A stretch of DNA of 64,000 nucleotides, taken from assembly GCF_023721715.1 (NCBI RefSeq), contig NZ_JAMDLG010000001.1, forward strand, positions 1,119,889 through 1,183,888. Direction: 5' to 3'. Below the pieces are notes generated by a model, which saw nothing but the letters and a program-made list of their open reading frames with translations, searched no databases and was not told the DNA's origin. This DNA comes from Parasegetibacter sp. NRK P23. GTDB lineage: Bacteria > Bacteroidota > Bacteroidia > Chitinophagales > Chitinophagaceae. The position numbers were made by a program, and so were the translations under genes. Within the stretch, counting starts at the first letter, position 1. Each line of letters opens with the position of its first letter. Shown here one piece after another: positions 8,772-18,072 of this stretch.

Positions 8772-9971
8772 ATGAAACGACTCCATCTGAAACTGGCTGC
8801 CACTGCATTCCTGCTGGCGGGCACCGCTTTCTCAGTATCCGCACAAACAGCCGACAGAATCAACATCGTTACAACGGCAGTACCTTTCCTACGAATCTCA
8901 CCTGATGCAAGGGCCGGAGCAATGGGTGAAACCGGGATAGCTACACTCCCTGATGCAAATGCGCCGTTCTGGAACCTCGCAAAGACACCATTTAATTCAA
9001 GTAATACTGGTATAGCACTGACTTATACACCTTGGTTGAAGGATTTGGGGTTAAACGATGTATATCTTGCTTCACTAGCTGGATATTTAAAGCCAAGCGA
9101 AGAAGAGGCTATTTCAATGTCAGTAAGGTATTTTAGTCTAGGGACAATTCAGTTTACCGATGGGAGCGGGAATCTTATGAGCAACGGCAGACCACGTGAA
9201 TTTTCTTTAGATCTTGGATATTCAAGAAAACTTTCAGAGCAAATGGGTGTTGGTCTTGCATTAAGATATATACGCTCAAACCTCGTTACGGGAAATGCGT
9301 CTTCCGGTACAGCTTTTAAGCCTGGCTCCACTGTTGCCGCAGACCTGTCTTGGTATTATAATGGTGCCGATGAAAACGGTGAAGGCTTCAGTGCAGGCGC
9401 CGTACTTTCAAATCTAGGCGGAAAAATAGGCTACACCAATAACGCCGAAGAAAGGGATTATATTCCCGCCAACCTGGGATTGGGTGGCGCTTATACCAAA
9501 GTTTTCGATGAAGCCAACAAAGTTACTTTCGCCCTAGATATCAATAAGTTGATGGTGCCAACGCCCCCCAGCTACGAAGAAGTGCCCGATATGTCGGACC
9601 CAACCTACGACGAAGTGGTGGAACGTAACGACGCCAAAACCCGCGACTACCGCTCCAAAGGCATCGTAGGAAGCTGGTTCAGCTCATTCGGTGACGCACC
9701 CGGCGGATTCGGCGAAGAACTGAAAGAATTTACTTTCTCGGCAGGGGCGGAATACTGGTACAACAACCAGTTCGCATTGCGCGCAGGCTATTTTTATGAG
9801 AACAAAGACAAAGGCAACCGCAAATACTTTACCGTAGGTGCGGGGATTAAATACAATGCCATAGGCATCAACTTCTCGTACCTGGCACCTTCGGGTCAGG
9901 GTATTACGAGGAACCCGCTTTCTAATACGCTGCGCTTCGGGCTGGTATTTGATCTGGATGCGGTGGAGTAA
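8772..9971 (+). CDS. porV: Type IX secretion outer-membrane protein PorV (LptO)
   Basis: A 399-residue outer-membrane barrel with a signal peptide ending SVSAQ. The PorV opening follows: TAVPFLRISPDARAGAMGET, ANAPFWNLAKTPF and TYTPWLKDLGLND. PorV is a FadL-like barrel that shuttles T9SS cargo from the translocon to the PorU sortase. The C-terminus (RFGLVFDLDAVE) ends in a membrane-strand pattern. It has its own promoter element. From roughly 8880 to 9350 the DNA becomes visibly AT-richer, with codons such as TTA, AGA and ATA, than porU or the rest of porV, suggesting a mosaic origin. A repeat element begins directly after the stop codon. Confidence 0.93.
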   Translation: MKRLHLKLAATAFLLAGTAFSVSAQTADRINIVTTAVPFLRISPDARAGAMGETGIATLPDANAPFWNLAKTPFNSSNTGIALTYTPWLKDLGLNDVYLASLAGYLKPSEEEAISMSVRYFSLGTIQFTDGSGNLMSNGRPREFSLDLGYSRKLSEQMGVGLALRYIRSNLVTGNASSGTAFKPGSTVAADLSWYYNGADENGEGFSAGAVLSNLGGKIGYTNNAEERDYIPANLGLGGAYTKVFDEANKVTFALDINKLMVPTPPSYEEVPDMSDPTYDEVVERNDAKTRDYRSKGIVGSWFSSFGDAPGGFGEELKEFTFSAGAEYWYNNQFALRAGYFYENKDKGNRKYFTVGAGIKYNAIGINFSYLAPSGQGITRNPLSNTLRFGLVFDLDAVE

Positions 9972-9972
9972 A

Positions 9973-10021
9973 GCCTCACCCCAACCCCTCACCCCAACCC
10001 CCTCTCCCAGGGGAGAGGGGC
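9973..10021 (+). repeat. Inverted extragenic repeat, left copy
   Basis: A GC-rich unit with a tandem CCTCACCCCAACC motif and an internal hairpin CCCCTCTCCC/GGGGAGAGGGG. It starts one base after the porV stop. An inverted partner lies at 10224-10260. Confidence 0.7.
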
Positions 10022-10063
10022 AATGTTTATCGTAGTCGAGAAGGTTTGTTTCAAAATAAGTTG

Positions 10064-10117
10064 CCGTACGCTTTAAACGTTCAGTTATGTGTTTAAAAGC
10101 GTACGGTTTTTTATTTT
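10064..10117 (+). terminator. Strong hairpin terminator downstream of porV
   Basis: CCGTACGCTTTAAAC (10064-10078) pairs with GTTTAAAAGCGTACGG (10091-10106) with one bulged A. TTTTTTATTTTTT follows. It is oriented to end rightward porV transcription. Confidence 0.85.
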
Positions 10118-10223
10118 TTCTTCGCTTAAAGAAGATGCATTGCCTAATTGCTAAACCCACTCAAAATAACTGCCCAGGCATTCACATTACAAATCTCATG
10201 CTTTACAAATAAAACGTTTCGTA

Positions 10224-10260
10224 GCCCCTCTCCCTGGGGAGAGGGGGTTGGGGTGAGGCC
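10224..10260 (-). repeat. Inverted extragenic repeat, right copy
   Basis: Reverse complement of the left unit with the same hairpin core and CCTCACCCCAACCCC tail. The two copies bound a segment of about 200 bases that contains the porV terminator. The rest of this gap before the ispF promoter shows no gene. Confidence 0.7.
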
Positions 10261-10267
10261 AATTCCC

Positions 10268-10275
10268 TATATTTG
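10268..10275 (+). promoter_or_regulatory. ispF -7 promoter element
   Basis: TATATTTG, an exact TAnnTTTG match 19 bases before the ispF ATG and 7 bases after the right repeat copy. Confidence 0.6.
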
Positions 10276-10293
10276 CCCCCTTAACTTCTCACC

Positions 10294-10773
10294 ATGAACC
10301 TACGCATCGGCTTCGGAATAGATTTTCACCAACTGGCAGAGGGCCGCGAACTCTTTATCGGGGGCGTTAAAATTCCGCATACCAAAGGAGCCGTGGGCCA
10401 CAGTGATGCCGATGTGCTGCTCCACGCGATCTGCGATGCCATGCTGGGCGCACTGGCACTGGGCGATATCGGCAAACATTTCCCGGATACTTCCAACGAG
10501 TTCAAGGGCATCGATAGTAAGATTCTGCTGAAACGCACCTTCGATCTGATCTGTTCTAAAGGGTACAGTGTGGTAAACGTGGACAGCTCCCTTTGCCTGG
10601 AAGCCCCGAAAATAAAGCCTTACGTGGAACAGATGCAACAAACCATCGCGTCTATTATTGAGATTACAGCGGAAGATGTTTCCGTGAAAGCCACTACTAC
10701 GGAGAAGATGGGCTTTGTGGGCAGGGAGGAAGGTCTCGTAGCCTATGCCACGGTGTTGCTTCAGAAAAAATAA
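10294..10773 (+). CDS. ispF: 2-C-methyl-D-erythritol 2,4-cyclodiphosphate synthase
   Basis: A 159-residue protein of the usual IspF length. It cyclises CDP-methylerythritol phosphate to MEcPP and CMP in the non-mevalonate isoprenoid pathway. The metal-binding Asp-x-His is seen as GIDFH (Asp 10, His 12). The family signature [20 protein letters not shown], the flexible loop DIGKHFPDT and the C-terminal [15 protein letters not shown] are all intact. It is a single gene with its own promoter; the convergent methyltransferase ends only four bases beyond its stop, leaving no room for a terminator between them. Confidence 0.97.
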   Translation: MNLRIGFGIDFHQLAEGRELFIGGVKIPHTKGAVGHSDADVLLHAICDAMLGALALGDIGKHFPDTSNEFKGIDSKILLKRTFDLICSKGYSVVNVDSSLCLEAPKIKPYVEQMQQTIASIIEITAEDVSVKATTTEKMGFVGREEGLVAYATVLLQKK

Positions 10774-10777
10774 AGTC

Positions 10778-11491
10778 TTATTTCCCGATTAAATATATCG
10801 TGGGGCGCTTGTGCAGTTCCGGCAGGGGCTGTTTTTTCCAATCCGAAATGGTTTTGGTGACGATGTACTCGTTCGCGGCGGTGATATCCGCGGCCACGCA
10901 CAACTTCGTGGAACCCTGGCAGGTAGCGAGGATGTCTTTCAGCAACTGGTTGTTGCGGTAAGGCGTTTCTATGAACAATTGTGTACACGATTCTTTCACG
11001 GCTTCCAACTCCAGTTGCCGCAGCATTTTTATGCGGGAAGCGCTTTCGATGGGCAGGTAGCCGCGGAAGCGGAATTGTTGCCCGTTCATGCCTGAGGCCA
11101 TCAGGGCGAGGAGGATAGAACTTGGTCCTACCAACGGCACTACGGCAACGCCCATTGCCTGGGCCTCCGCCACAAGTATTTGCCCGGGATCCGCAATACC
11201 CGGACAACCCGCTTCGCTGATGATACCGATGTTTTTACCGGCTTTCAAAGCATTCCTGAAATGGGTTATTACATCTTCTTCCGCTTTGTGGATCACCACC
11301 CATTCATACGCGTCAATCACCATTTCGCGCCATATCTTCTTGAGCCAGCGGCGGGTGGTTCTTTCGTTCTCCACGAAAAAAACGCCACATTGTTTTACGG
11401 CATCCAATACATAAGCGGGAACGGTTTGTTCCGCATCTTCCGCCAGAACAGTGGGCACCAGGAACACTTTACCGGGAAAAGGCATACTCAT
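10778..11491 (-). CDS. SAM-dependent methyltransferase, tetrapyrrole methylase / RsmI-like
   Basis: A 237-residue TP-methylase-fold protein. Visible motifs are VENERTTRRWLKKI near the N-terminus, the glycine-rich ISEAGCPGIADPG near residue 93, and VVPLVGPSSILLALMASGM, all shared with RsmI, which 2'-O-methylates C1402 of 16S rRNA. It is shorter than typical RsmI (about 280 residues), as is a second RsmI-like group common in Bacteroidota, so the rRNA substrate is not certain. The start ATG overlaps the stop of the EI24-type gene in ATGA, indicating translational coupling. Confidence 0.8.
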   Translation of the reverse strand: MSMPFPGKVFLVPTVLAEDAEQTVPAYVLDAVKQCGVFFVENERTTRRWLKKIWREMVIDAYEWVVIHKAEEDVITHFRNALKAGKNIGIISEAGCPGIADPGQILVAEAQAMGVAVVPLVGPSSILLALMASGMNGQQFRFRGYLPIESASRIKMLRQLELEAVKESCTQLFIETPYRNNQLLKDILATCQGSTKLCVAADITAANEYIVTKTISDWKKQPLPELHKRPTIYLIGK

Positions 11492-12243
11492 TTTTTCATT
11501 TCATGTAAACTAAGCGTAGCGGCCACCACCGCATAAGAAGGCGCCAGCACCCAACCCAATAAAGGCACGCTGTGCATCAGGTAGAATACCAGACCGTTCC
11601 CGATGGCAAGTCCTTTGTGTGTGCCAATGAAGGCCACACTTTGCGCAGGACTCATTTTCCGGCGCTCGCAACTGTAATCCAGCATGGAGAACCCGTAGTA
11701 ATAACACTCTACAAACAAAGCGATAAGCGGCGTGATCCAACCCACAACGGGAATGAAGGAAAGAATAAGGATAGAAACGGTGTACACCGTTTGCCAGAGC
11801 GCATTCCGCAACGCCAGCCGGATACCCCTTACGATGTCTTTCACCAGTTGTTTAAAGCTGAACGGGAAATCCCTTCCTTCCAGGATCGATTCCGTTTTTT
11901 CACTGAGGTAAGCGAAAATGGGCGAGCCGATGATAAGGAACAGGTATTTGAAAAGTGAAAAGTAAAAGAATACCAGGATCACGCGTACAATCAGTTCTCC
12001 GAGAATAAAAAGGAAATTCAGAAAACTGTTGTGCATCCTTTCCAGCCATCCCTGCAGTCCTACCAACTTACTGATATAGGTAACCGCTTCGCTGGTAGAG
12101 GTCCAGAAGAAATACATGCCGGTAAGGAAAAGCAGCGCGTAGAGGATACCGGGAATGAGTATCCATTTCCAGAGTTTGTGTTGCCGGATGAACTGGTGCG
12201 CCTGGAAATAGGCCTGTATGGATATTACGATTTCTTTGAGCAA
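11488..12243 (-). CDS. EI24 / CysZ-like membrane protein
   Basis: A 251-residue integral membrane protein with about four strongly hydrophobic segments (ILIPGILYALLFLTGMYFFW, a block near residue 85-105, TVSILILSFIPVVGWITPLI and LVFYLMHSVPLLGWVLAPSY). The pattern of hydrophobic pairs with the FIPVVGW and PLLGWVLAP motifs is that of the EI24 domain family. The bacterial member CysZ mediates sulfate uptake; substrate here is not shown by sequence. It is the first gene of a two-gene operon with the downstream methyltransferase. No clear promoter element was found upstream. Confidence 0.75.
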   Translation of the reverse strand: MLKEIVISIQAYFQAHQFIRQHKLWKWILIPGILYALLFLTGMYFFWTSTSEAVTYISKLVGLQGWLERMHNSFLNFLFILGELIVRVILVFFYFSLFKYLFLIIGSPIFAYLSEKTESILEGRDFPFSFKQLVKDIVRGIRLALRNALWQTVYTVSILILSFIPVVGWITPLIALFVECYYYGFSMLDYSCERRKMSPAQSVAFIGTHKGLAIGNGLVFYLMHSVPLLGWVLAPSYAVVAATLSLHEMKK

Positions 12244-12383
12244 GAAACTTAATTTTAGTACCTGAACCTGCTGAACTCAGGCAGTTGAAGTAAAAATTCG
12301 CATGAAAATAAATGAATTTACACAAAGTGGCTGTATTTCATCTCAGTAAGCGGCAAACGCCAATAGTTGTTATCTTGTAAGTC

Positions 12384-13811
12384 ATGAAGAAATCGATTGC
12401 TGTTCCTGCCGGTATAGCACTGGCGTTGCTCGTGTATTTTCTGAATCCCTTCGGGCTCGCCCCGAAAGCCATGCTCACCCTGTCCATCGGTGTGCTCATG
12501 GTTTTCTGGTGGGTGAGCGAAGCCCTCCCCATGCCCGTGGTGGCGCTGTTGCCGCTGGTATTATTCCCTTCTTTTGGCATCGGCACATTAAAAAACACAG
12601 CGCTCCCCTATGCCGATCCCGTTATCTTCCTGTTCATGGGCGGCTTCCTGCTGGGACTCGCCATCGAAAAATGGAACCTGCACCGGCGCATCGCGCTGAA
12701 CATCGTTCGCATTACCGGCACCAGCGGTAACCGGATTGTACTGGGTTTTATACTCAGCACCGGTTTCCTGAGCATGTGGCTCAGCAATACCGCCACCACC
12801 ATGATGATGTTTCCCATCGCGCTTTCCGTAGTGAACGTACTGAAAGAACATCCCCGCAACGGCGCGCGTTACGATCATTTCGCAGTGGCCATCATGCTCT
12901 CCATAGCGTATGCTTCCAACCTGGGTGGCATCGCCACCGTTATAGGAACACCGCCCAACGTGGCTTTCGTGGGCTACATGCAGGAACGCTACAACATGAC
13001 CATCGATTTCGCCAGTTGGATGGCCGTTTGTTTTCCCCTTGCGCTGTTGCTGATGCTGAGTATGTATGTCGTGATGGTGAAATGGCTTTTCCCCAACCAC
13101 ATCAAAGCGGAAGAAAGCACCCGCATGGTGATCAGGGAAGAACTGGCAAAACTAGGTCCGATGCGTGTTTCAGAAAAAAGAGTACTGATCGTATTCTGTA
13201 CCACTGCCCTCTTATGGATACTGAAAGACCTGATCAATCAGCTGAACCTGATAAAACTGGATGATACCGTGATCGCCATTGCCGGAGGAACGGCGCTCTT
13301 CTTTATCCCTTCGGGGAAGGAAAATACAAAAGAGAACGCCCTGCTCACCTGGGAAGACACTTCCAAAATGGCCTGGGGCATCCTGCTGCTTTTCGGAGGC
13401 GGCATCACATTGGCCAACGCGCTGGAGAACGCCGGTCTGATGAAGCAACTCGGGGAATGGCTCGCAGGCTTCGCAGGGAACGGTGGTTTTGTATTGGTGG
13501 TCATGATCACCATCCTTTCCATTTTTATTTCCGAAGTAATGAGCAACGTGGCACAGGTGATTGTATTCGCGCCGGTGATGGCAGGTATGGCCGATGCACT
13601 GCACATCAACCCCATGTTGCTCGGCGTTCCGATGACGCTGGCAGCAAGTTGCGCATCTATGCTGCCGATGGGCACGCCGCCCAATGCGATCGTTTTCGCG
13701 AGTGGGCATATCCGTTTGGGACAAATGGTGAAAGCCGGGCTGGTGCTGAATTTGCTGGCGATTGTGCTGATTTCAGTGTTCTGCTGGTATGTGCTGCCGG
13801 TGTTCTTTTGA
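12384..13811 (+). CDS. SLC13/DASS family sodium:anion symporter
   Basis: A 475-residue polytopic inner-membrane carrier of about 11-12 segments. Both halves carry the family hallmarks: the SNT-type motif SNTATTMMMFP near residue 138 with GTPPNVAFVG about 50 residues later, and in the second half SNVAQVIVFAPV with GTPPNAIVFASGH. The inverted duplication and these sodium/substrate-binding loops define the DASS transporters, which import dicarboxylates, citrate or sulfate with sodium. Which anion is used cannot be read from sequence. It is monocistronic; no exact promoter element was seen in the 140-base upstream gap. Confidence 0.9.
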   Translation: MKKSIAVPAGIALALLVYFLNPFGLAPKAMLTLSIGVLMVFWWVSEALPMPVVALLPLVLFPSFGIGTLKNTALPYADPVIFLFMGGFLLGLAIEKWNLHRRIALNIVRITGTSGNRIVLGFILSTGFLSMWLSNTATTMMMFPIALSVVNVLKEHPRNGARYDHFAVAIMLSIAYASNLGGIATVIGTPPNVAFVGYMQERYNMTIDFASWMAVCFPLALLLMLSMYVVMVKWLFPNHIKAEESTRMVIREELAKLGPMRVSEKRVLIVFCTTALLWILKDLINQLNLIKLDDTVIAIAGGTALFFIPSGKENTKENALLTWEDTSKMAWGILLLFGGGITLANALENAGLMKQLGEWLAGFAGNGGFVLVVMITILSIFISEVMSNVAQVIVFAPVMAGMADALHINPMLLGVPMTLAASCASMLPMGTPPNAIVFASGHIRLGQMVKAGLVLNLLAIVLISVFCWYVLPVFF

Positions 13812-13820
13812 GGGTTCACG

Positions 13821-13919
13821 CACAAAAAAAGGCCGGCACAAATCAATGTACCAGCCCTCTTAAATTATTCGTATTCAACTGAGTAATCTACGTTGCGTCG
13901 CAGCGTTGCGAGGTATAAA
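13821..13919 (+). repeat. Direct repeat, copy 1
   Basis: A 99-base unit including a terminator hairpin, AAATTATTCG, CAACTGAGTAATCT and GCGTTGCGAG. A diverged copy lies at 14035-14135, about 115 bases further on. Confidence 0.75.
13824..13856 (-). terminator. Hairpin terminator, leftward (copy 1)
   Basis: On the minus strand GGCTGGTAC pairs with GTGCCGGCC around an 8-base loop, followed by TTTTTTT. Two of the pairs are G-U in leftward RNA but would be C-A mismatches in rightward RNA. It would act as a second stop for nrdA transcripts. Confidence 0.6.
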
Positions 13920-14034
13920 GCAATCACGAGAAGTATTCACCCTCAACCCGCAGCACCACAACCGATCCTTGCGTCCCTGCTTCCTTGCGTTGCGAAGTGC
14001 GCAGCACAAAGCAATTGCGTGAAACATATTCCCA

Positions 14035-14135
14035 CACAAAAAAGGCCGGCACAAATCAATGTGCCGACCCTTTTAAATTATTCGTTTTCAACTGAGTAAT
14101 CTCCGTTGCGCCGTAGCGCCGTTGCGAGAAATAAA
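14035..14135 (+). repeat. Direct repeat, copy 2
   Basis: A 101-base unit matching copy 1 over its whole length with scattered changes. The 115-base spacer between copies holds GCGTTGCGTGAAACAT-like low-complexity sequence and no gene. Confidence 0.75.
14038..14069 (-). terminator. nrdA terminator (copy 2)
   Basis: Leftward RNA folds GTCGGCAC against GTGCCGGC around an 8-base loop, followed by a run of six T. It lies about 95 bases after the nrdA stop. One pair is G-U only in the leftward orientation. Confidence 0.7.
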
Positions 14136-14163
14136 TTATCCCCGCCGCGAGAAGCAAGCCTGA

Positions 14164-16551
14164 TTAAGCGCTACAAGTAACACAGCCCTCTTCCATCGTG
14201 CAGGTTTGCCCTGTCATCATCACTGCAGTATCATCCACCACCTGCAAAGTAGTTCCTGCGGGAATCACGGGATCCATGTTCTGGCCACCCTGTTTTTCCA
14301 CCGTGAACTGAACAGCTTGCGCGGCGGCCTGTGTACGCAGGTAGTACATACCGGTCTTCAAACCTTTTTTCCAGGCGTAGAAGTGCATGGAAGTGAGTTT
14401 GGAAGAAGAAGGCGCGTCCACGAAGAGGTTAAGCGACTGCGACTGGCAGATGAATGCCCCGCGGTCGGCGGCCATATCGATGAGGTTCCTTTGTTTGATC
14501 TCCCATACTGTTTTGTAGAGTTCCTTGATGTTGGCGGGAATCTCTTCAATTTTCTGGATGGAACCGTTGGCTTTGATGATCTTGTTCTTCATATCGTTGC
14601 TCCACAGGCCGAGTTCCACCAGGTCGCGGAGGAGGTGCTTGTTCACGACGATGAACTCACCGCTGAGTACGCGACGGGTATAGATGTTGGAAGTGTAAGG
14701 TTCGAAACATTCGTTGTTACCGAGAATCTGCGAAGTGGAAGCCGTTGGCATCGGTGCCACCAGCAGCGAGTTGCGCACACCGTGCTGCATTACTTCCTTG
14801 CGCAGGGTATCCCAATCCCAGCGACCGGATAGGGAAGCTTCTTCCCACATATCGAACTGGAAAATACCTTTTGAAAGCGGCGAACCTTTGAAAGTGGAGT
14901 AAGCGCCGTCTTTAATAGCCAGGTCTTTACTGGCGGTCATGGCGGCGAAGTAGATCGTTTCAAAAATCTCTTTGTTCAACACTTTAGCGGCTTCACTTTC
15001 AAACGGCTGACGCAGGAGGATGAACACATCGGCCAAACCTTGCACACCCAATCCGATAGGACGGTGACGCATATTGGAATTGCGTGCTTCTTCCACGGGG
15101 TAGTAGTTGAAGTCGATGATCTTGTTCAGGTTTTTGGTAGCCTGGTAGGTTACTTCATACAACTTCTGGTGGTCGAACTGACCATCGGTTACGAAGCGGG
15201 GCAGCGCGAGCGAAGCGAGGTTACAAACGGCCACTTCATCGGGAGAAGTGTATTCGATGATCTCGGTGCAGAGGTTGGAACTTTTGATGGTACCCAGGTT
15301 CTGCTGGTTGCTCTTGCGGTTGGCCGCGTCTTTATAGAGGAGGTAAGGTGTCCCTGTTTCGATCTGGGCTTCGATGATGGCGAACCACAGTTCCTGCGCC
15401 TTGATTGTTTTGCGGGCCTTTCCTTCTTTTTCGTAAGTGGTGTACAGTTTTTCGAATTCTTCTCCCCATGACTCGTGCAGTCCCGGTGCTTCGTTGGGAC
15501 AGAACAGGCTCCAGTCGCCGTTCTCTTCCACACGTTGCATAAACAGGTCGGGCATCCAGAGGGCGTAGAACAGGTCGCGTGCGCGCATTTCTTCTTTACC
15601 GTGGTTCTTACGGAGATCGAGGAACTCAAATACATCAGCATGCCAGGGTTCAAGATAGATGGCGAAAGCGCCTTTGCGTTTACCACCGCCCTGGTCCACA
15701 TAACGGGCCGTATCGTTGAATACACGCAGCATGGGAATGATCCCGTTGCTGGTACCGTTGGTGCCGCCGATATAACTACCGGTTGCGCGGATGCCATGGA
15801 TAGCGAGACCGATACCACCGGCGCTCTGCGAAATCTTCGCGGTCTGGCGGAGTGTATCGTAAATACCGTCGATGCTGTCTTCCTTCATTGTGAGCAGGAA
15901 GCAGGACGACATCTGCGGCTTAGGTGTACCTGCGTTGAACAATGTTGGGGTTGCGTGTGTGAACCAGCGCTCACTCATCAGGTTGTAGGTGATGATGGCG
16001 CTCTCGATATCATCGTGGTGAATACCGATGGACACGCGCATGAACATGTGCTGCGGGCGCTCGGCGATCTTGCCGTCGAGGCGGAGCAGGTAACTTTTTT
16101 CAAGGGTTTTGAAACCAAAATAATCGAAACCGAAATCACGGTCGTAGATGATGGTGGAATCCAGCAGTTCGGCGTTCTTTTCAATCACCTCCATGATCTC
16201 GTCGGAGAGCAGGGGCAGCAGTTTGCCGGAACGGGGATCAGTATAGTTGTAGAGTTTCCGCATGGTTTTGGAGAAACTCTTTTCAGTGTTCTTGTGCAGG
16301 TTGCTCACCGCGATGCGACTCGCCAGCAGGGCATAATCGGGGTGCTTGGTGGTGAGCGACGCGGCTGTTTCCGCAGCCAGGTTGTCCAGTTCAGTAGTGG
16401 TAACACCATCGTAAATACCTTCCACCACTTTCTTCGCTACATCAATCGGGTCCACAAGGGCGCTGAGCCCGTAGGAAAGTTTCTGAATACGCGCCGTGAT
16501 TTTATCGAATTTGACGCTTTCTTTTTTACCATTGCGTTTGATGACGAACAT
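14164..16551 (-). CDS. nrdA: Ribonucleoside-diphosphate reductase, class Ia alpha subunit
   Basis: A 795-residue catalytic subunit that reduces NDPs to dNDPs. The N-terminal ATP-cone ([20 protein letters not shown]) gives allosteric overall-activity control. The barrel shows MSSCFLL with the redox cysteine, [27 protein letters not shown] with the radical cysteine and [11 protein letters not shown]. The C-terminus ends in GCVTCSA, the mobile cysteine pair re-reduced by thioredoxin. All key residues look intact. It is the distal gene after nrdB with a 49-base gap, so the two are probably cotranscribed. A tandem pair of hairpin terminators follows. Confidence 0.96.
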   Translation of the reverse strand: MFVIKRNGKKESVKFDKITARIQKLSYGLSALVDPIDVAKKVVEGIYDGVTTTELDNLAAETAASLTTKHPDYALLASRIAVSNLHKNTEKSFSKTMRKLYNYTDPRSGKLLPLLSDEIMEVIEKNAELLDSTIIYDRDFGFDYFGFKTLEKSYLLRLDGKIAERPQHMFMRVSIGIHHDDIESAIITYNLMSERWFTHATPTLFNAGTPKPQMSSCFLLTMKEDSIDGIYDTLRQTAKISQSAGGIGLAIHGIRATGSYIGGTNGTSNGIIPMLRVFNDTARYVDQGGGKRKGAFAIYLEPWHADVFEFLDLRKNHGKEEMRARDLFYALWMPDLFMQRVEENGDWSLFCPNEAPGLHESWGEEFEKLYTTYEKEGKARKTIKAQELWFAIIEAQIETGTPYLLYKDAANRKSNQQNLGTIKSSNLCTEIIEYTSPDEVAVCNLASLALPRFVTDGQFDHQKLYEVTYQATKNLNKIIDFNYYPVEEARNSNMRHRPIGLGVQGLADVFILLRQPFESEAAKVLNKEIFETIYFAAMTASKDLAIKDGAYSTFKGSPLSKGIFQFDMWEEASLSGRWDWDTLRKEVMQHGVRNSLLVAPMPTASTSQILGNNECFEPYTSNIYTRRVLSGEFIVVNKHLLRDLVELGLWSNDMKNKIIKANGSIQKIEEIPANIKELYKTVWEIKQRNLIDMAADRGAFICQSQSLNLFVDAPSSSKLTSMHFYAWKKGLKTGMYYLRTQAAAQAVQFTVEKQGGQNMDPVIPAGTTLQVVDDTAVMMTGQTCTMEEGCVTCSA

Positions 16552-16600
16552 TGGAGTATATATTTAAAGGTTAGTAGTTGAGCAATAAAGTTGAATCAAT

Positions 16601-17575
16601 TTAAAAGTCTTCGTCGAGGCTGAAAGTCTGCGCTTCTTTGGAACCCGACATCACACCGGCTTTCTGGTAATCGCCTACCCGTTTTTCGAAGAAGTTGGTT
16701 TTGCCCTGGAGGGAGATCATTTCCATGAAATCGAACGGGTTGGTGGCGTTGAACATTTTGGGGTAACCCAGTTCAGAGAGCCAGCGGTCGGCCACAAACT
16801 CAATGTATTGTTGCATGAGGCGGGCGTTCATCCCGATCAGGTCAACAGGGAGCGCTTCGGTAATGAATTCTTTTTCGATCACTACGGCATCGCCGATGAT
16901 CTTATATACTTCTTCCTGGGAAAGTTTGTTGCTCAGCATGCTGTACAGGAGACAGGCGAATTCGCAGTGCATGCCTTCATCACGGCTGATCAGTTCGTTG
17001 GAGAAGGTAAGTCCCGGCATCAGGCCGCGTTTCTTCATCCAGAAAATGGAGCAGAAGCTGCCGGAGAAGAAAATGCCTTCCACAGCGGCGAAAGCCACCA
17101 GCCTTTCAGCGAAAGAACCCTGTTCGATCCAACGGAGCGCCCATTCCGCTTTTTTCTTCACCGCGGGCACCGTGTCAATCGCATGAAACAACCGGTGTTT
17201 TTCCTGTGGGTCTTTAATATAAGTATCAATCAACAGGGCGTAAGTTTCAGAATGGATGTTCTCCATCATGATCTGGAAGCCATAGAAGCAACGTGCTTCG
17301 GGCAATTGCACTTCACTCATGAAGTTCACCGCCAGGTTTTCGTTCACAATACCGTCGCTTGCGGCGAAGAAAGCCAGCACATGCGAGATGAAATGACGTT
17401 CGCCATCGTTCAGTGAGGCCCAGTCTTTCAGGTCGGAACTGAGGTCAATCTCTTCCGCCGTCCAGAACGAGGCTTCATGCTTTTTGTACATATCCCATAC
17501 AGCCGGGTAGTTGATGGGAAGAATCACGAATCTGTCTTTGTTCTCCTTCAACAGGAGTTCATCTGCTTGCGCCAT
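16601..17575 (-). CDS. nrdB: Ribonucleoside-diphosphate reductase, class Ia beta subunit
   Basis: A 324-residue R2 protein that holds the diiron-tyrosyl radical cofactor. Metal ligands align with E. coli R2: Asp 74, Glu 105 and His 108 in [10 protein letters not shown], then the later Glu and the DEGMH His. The radical Tyr is Tyr 112, so this is a classical Tyr-type enzyme. The C-terminal tail TFSLDEDF is the acidic peptide that docks on NrdA. It is the first gene of the operon, with an unusually long (about 500-base) AT-rich upstream region shared with the divergent ferritin gene. Confidence 0.96.
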   Translation of the reverse strand: MAQADELLLKENKDRFVILPINYPAVWDMYKKHEASFWTAEEIDLSSDLKDWASLNDGERHFISHVLAFFAASDGIVNENLAVNFMSEVQLPEARCFYGFQIMMENIHSETYALLIDTYIKDPQEKHRLFHAIDTVPAVKKKAEWALRWIEQGSFAERLVAFAAVEGIFFSGSFCSIFWMKKRGLMPGLTFSNELISRDEGMHCEFACLLYSMLSNKLSQEEVYKIIGDAVVIEKEFITEALPVDLIGMNARLMQQYIEFVADRWLSELGYPKMFNATNPFDFMEMISLQGKTNFFEKRVGDYQKAGVMSGSKEAQTFSLDEDF

Positions 17576-18072
17576 GGTATCAATTTTTTATAGTGAACCT
17601 TATAAGGACGTTTTTAGCCGCTGCCTCGGCTCCGGATTTTACTTCGGGAGGCATCGGTTTCAATACAAACCTTTGTTAAGGGATTAATTCGATCCTGATT
17701 TCAACATGTATTTACGGAGCCGGGGCTTTGAAATAACCCGGTATTCCGGCCCGGATGAGTTCCCGGAAACCGTACCGTAACGGATATTGGAGATCGTGTA
17801 TGCAATAGTACAAACCAAATGAACTGATTCCTACAAAAGACTATCCACAGGTGTGCATAACAATTGTGGGTATTTTTTGAAGTTCAATAGGGCCGTGCAT
17901 TTGCAATTTTCAACACGTTTTTAATTATTTTTTTTGACTTTTTTTGAACAAAAGGAAGAATTAATAAAAAGTTTAATTCAATAGATTGCTATAATCCTGG
18001 GTATCCTCAGAATCGATTCAAAATCACTTGATTATTGCGCTAAAAAACCTAAATTAGCCTAAAACGAATCAT
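17576..18072. other. Long intergenic region between nrdB and ferritin
   Basis: A 497-base divergent gap with no ORF or RNA gene I can support. It contains short GC-rich imperfect hairpins (17610-17780), a paired DnaA-box-like site (17841-17860) and an AT-rich half before ferritin with T-runs near 17920-17945. No exact TAnnTTTG element was found for either gene. Confidence 0.6.
17841..17860. promoter_or_regulatory. Inverted pair of DnaA-box-like 9-mers
   Basis: CTATCCACA (17841-17849) and, inverted two bases later, TGTGCATAA (17852-17860, reverse TTATGCACA) each differ by one base from TTATCCACA. They lie 266 bases upstream of nrdB. E. coli nrdAB is known to be DnaA-responsive; a role here is inferred. 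Confidence 0.35.

Noticed and set aside
13821-14135. Short repeated units as a CRISPR array
   Set aside because: Only two copies of about 100 bases with a 115-base spacer and internal terminators; no cas genes.
15475-16581. 368-codon rightward ORF
   Set aside because: Antisense to nrdA, whose motifs are intact; the long frame follows from its codon usage.
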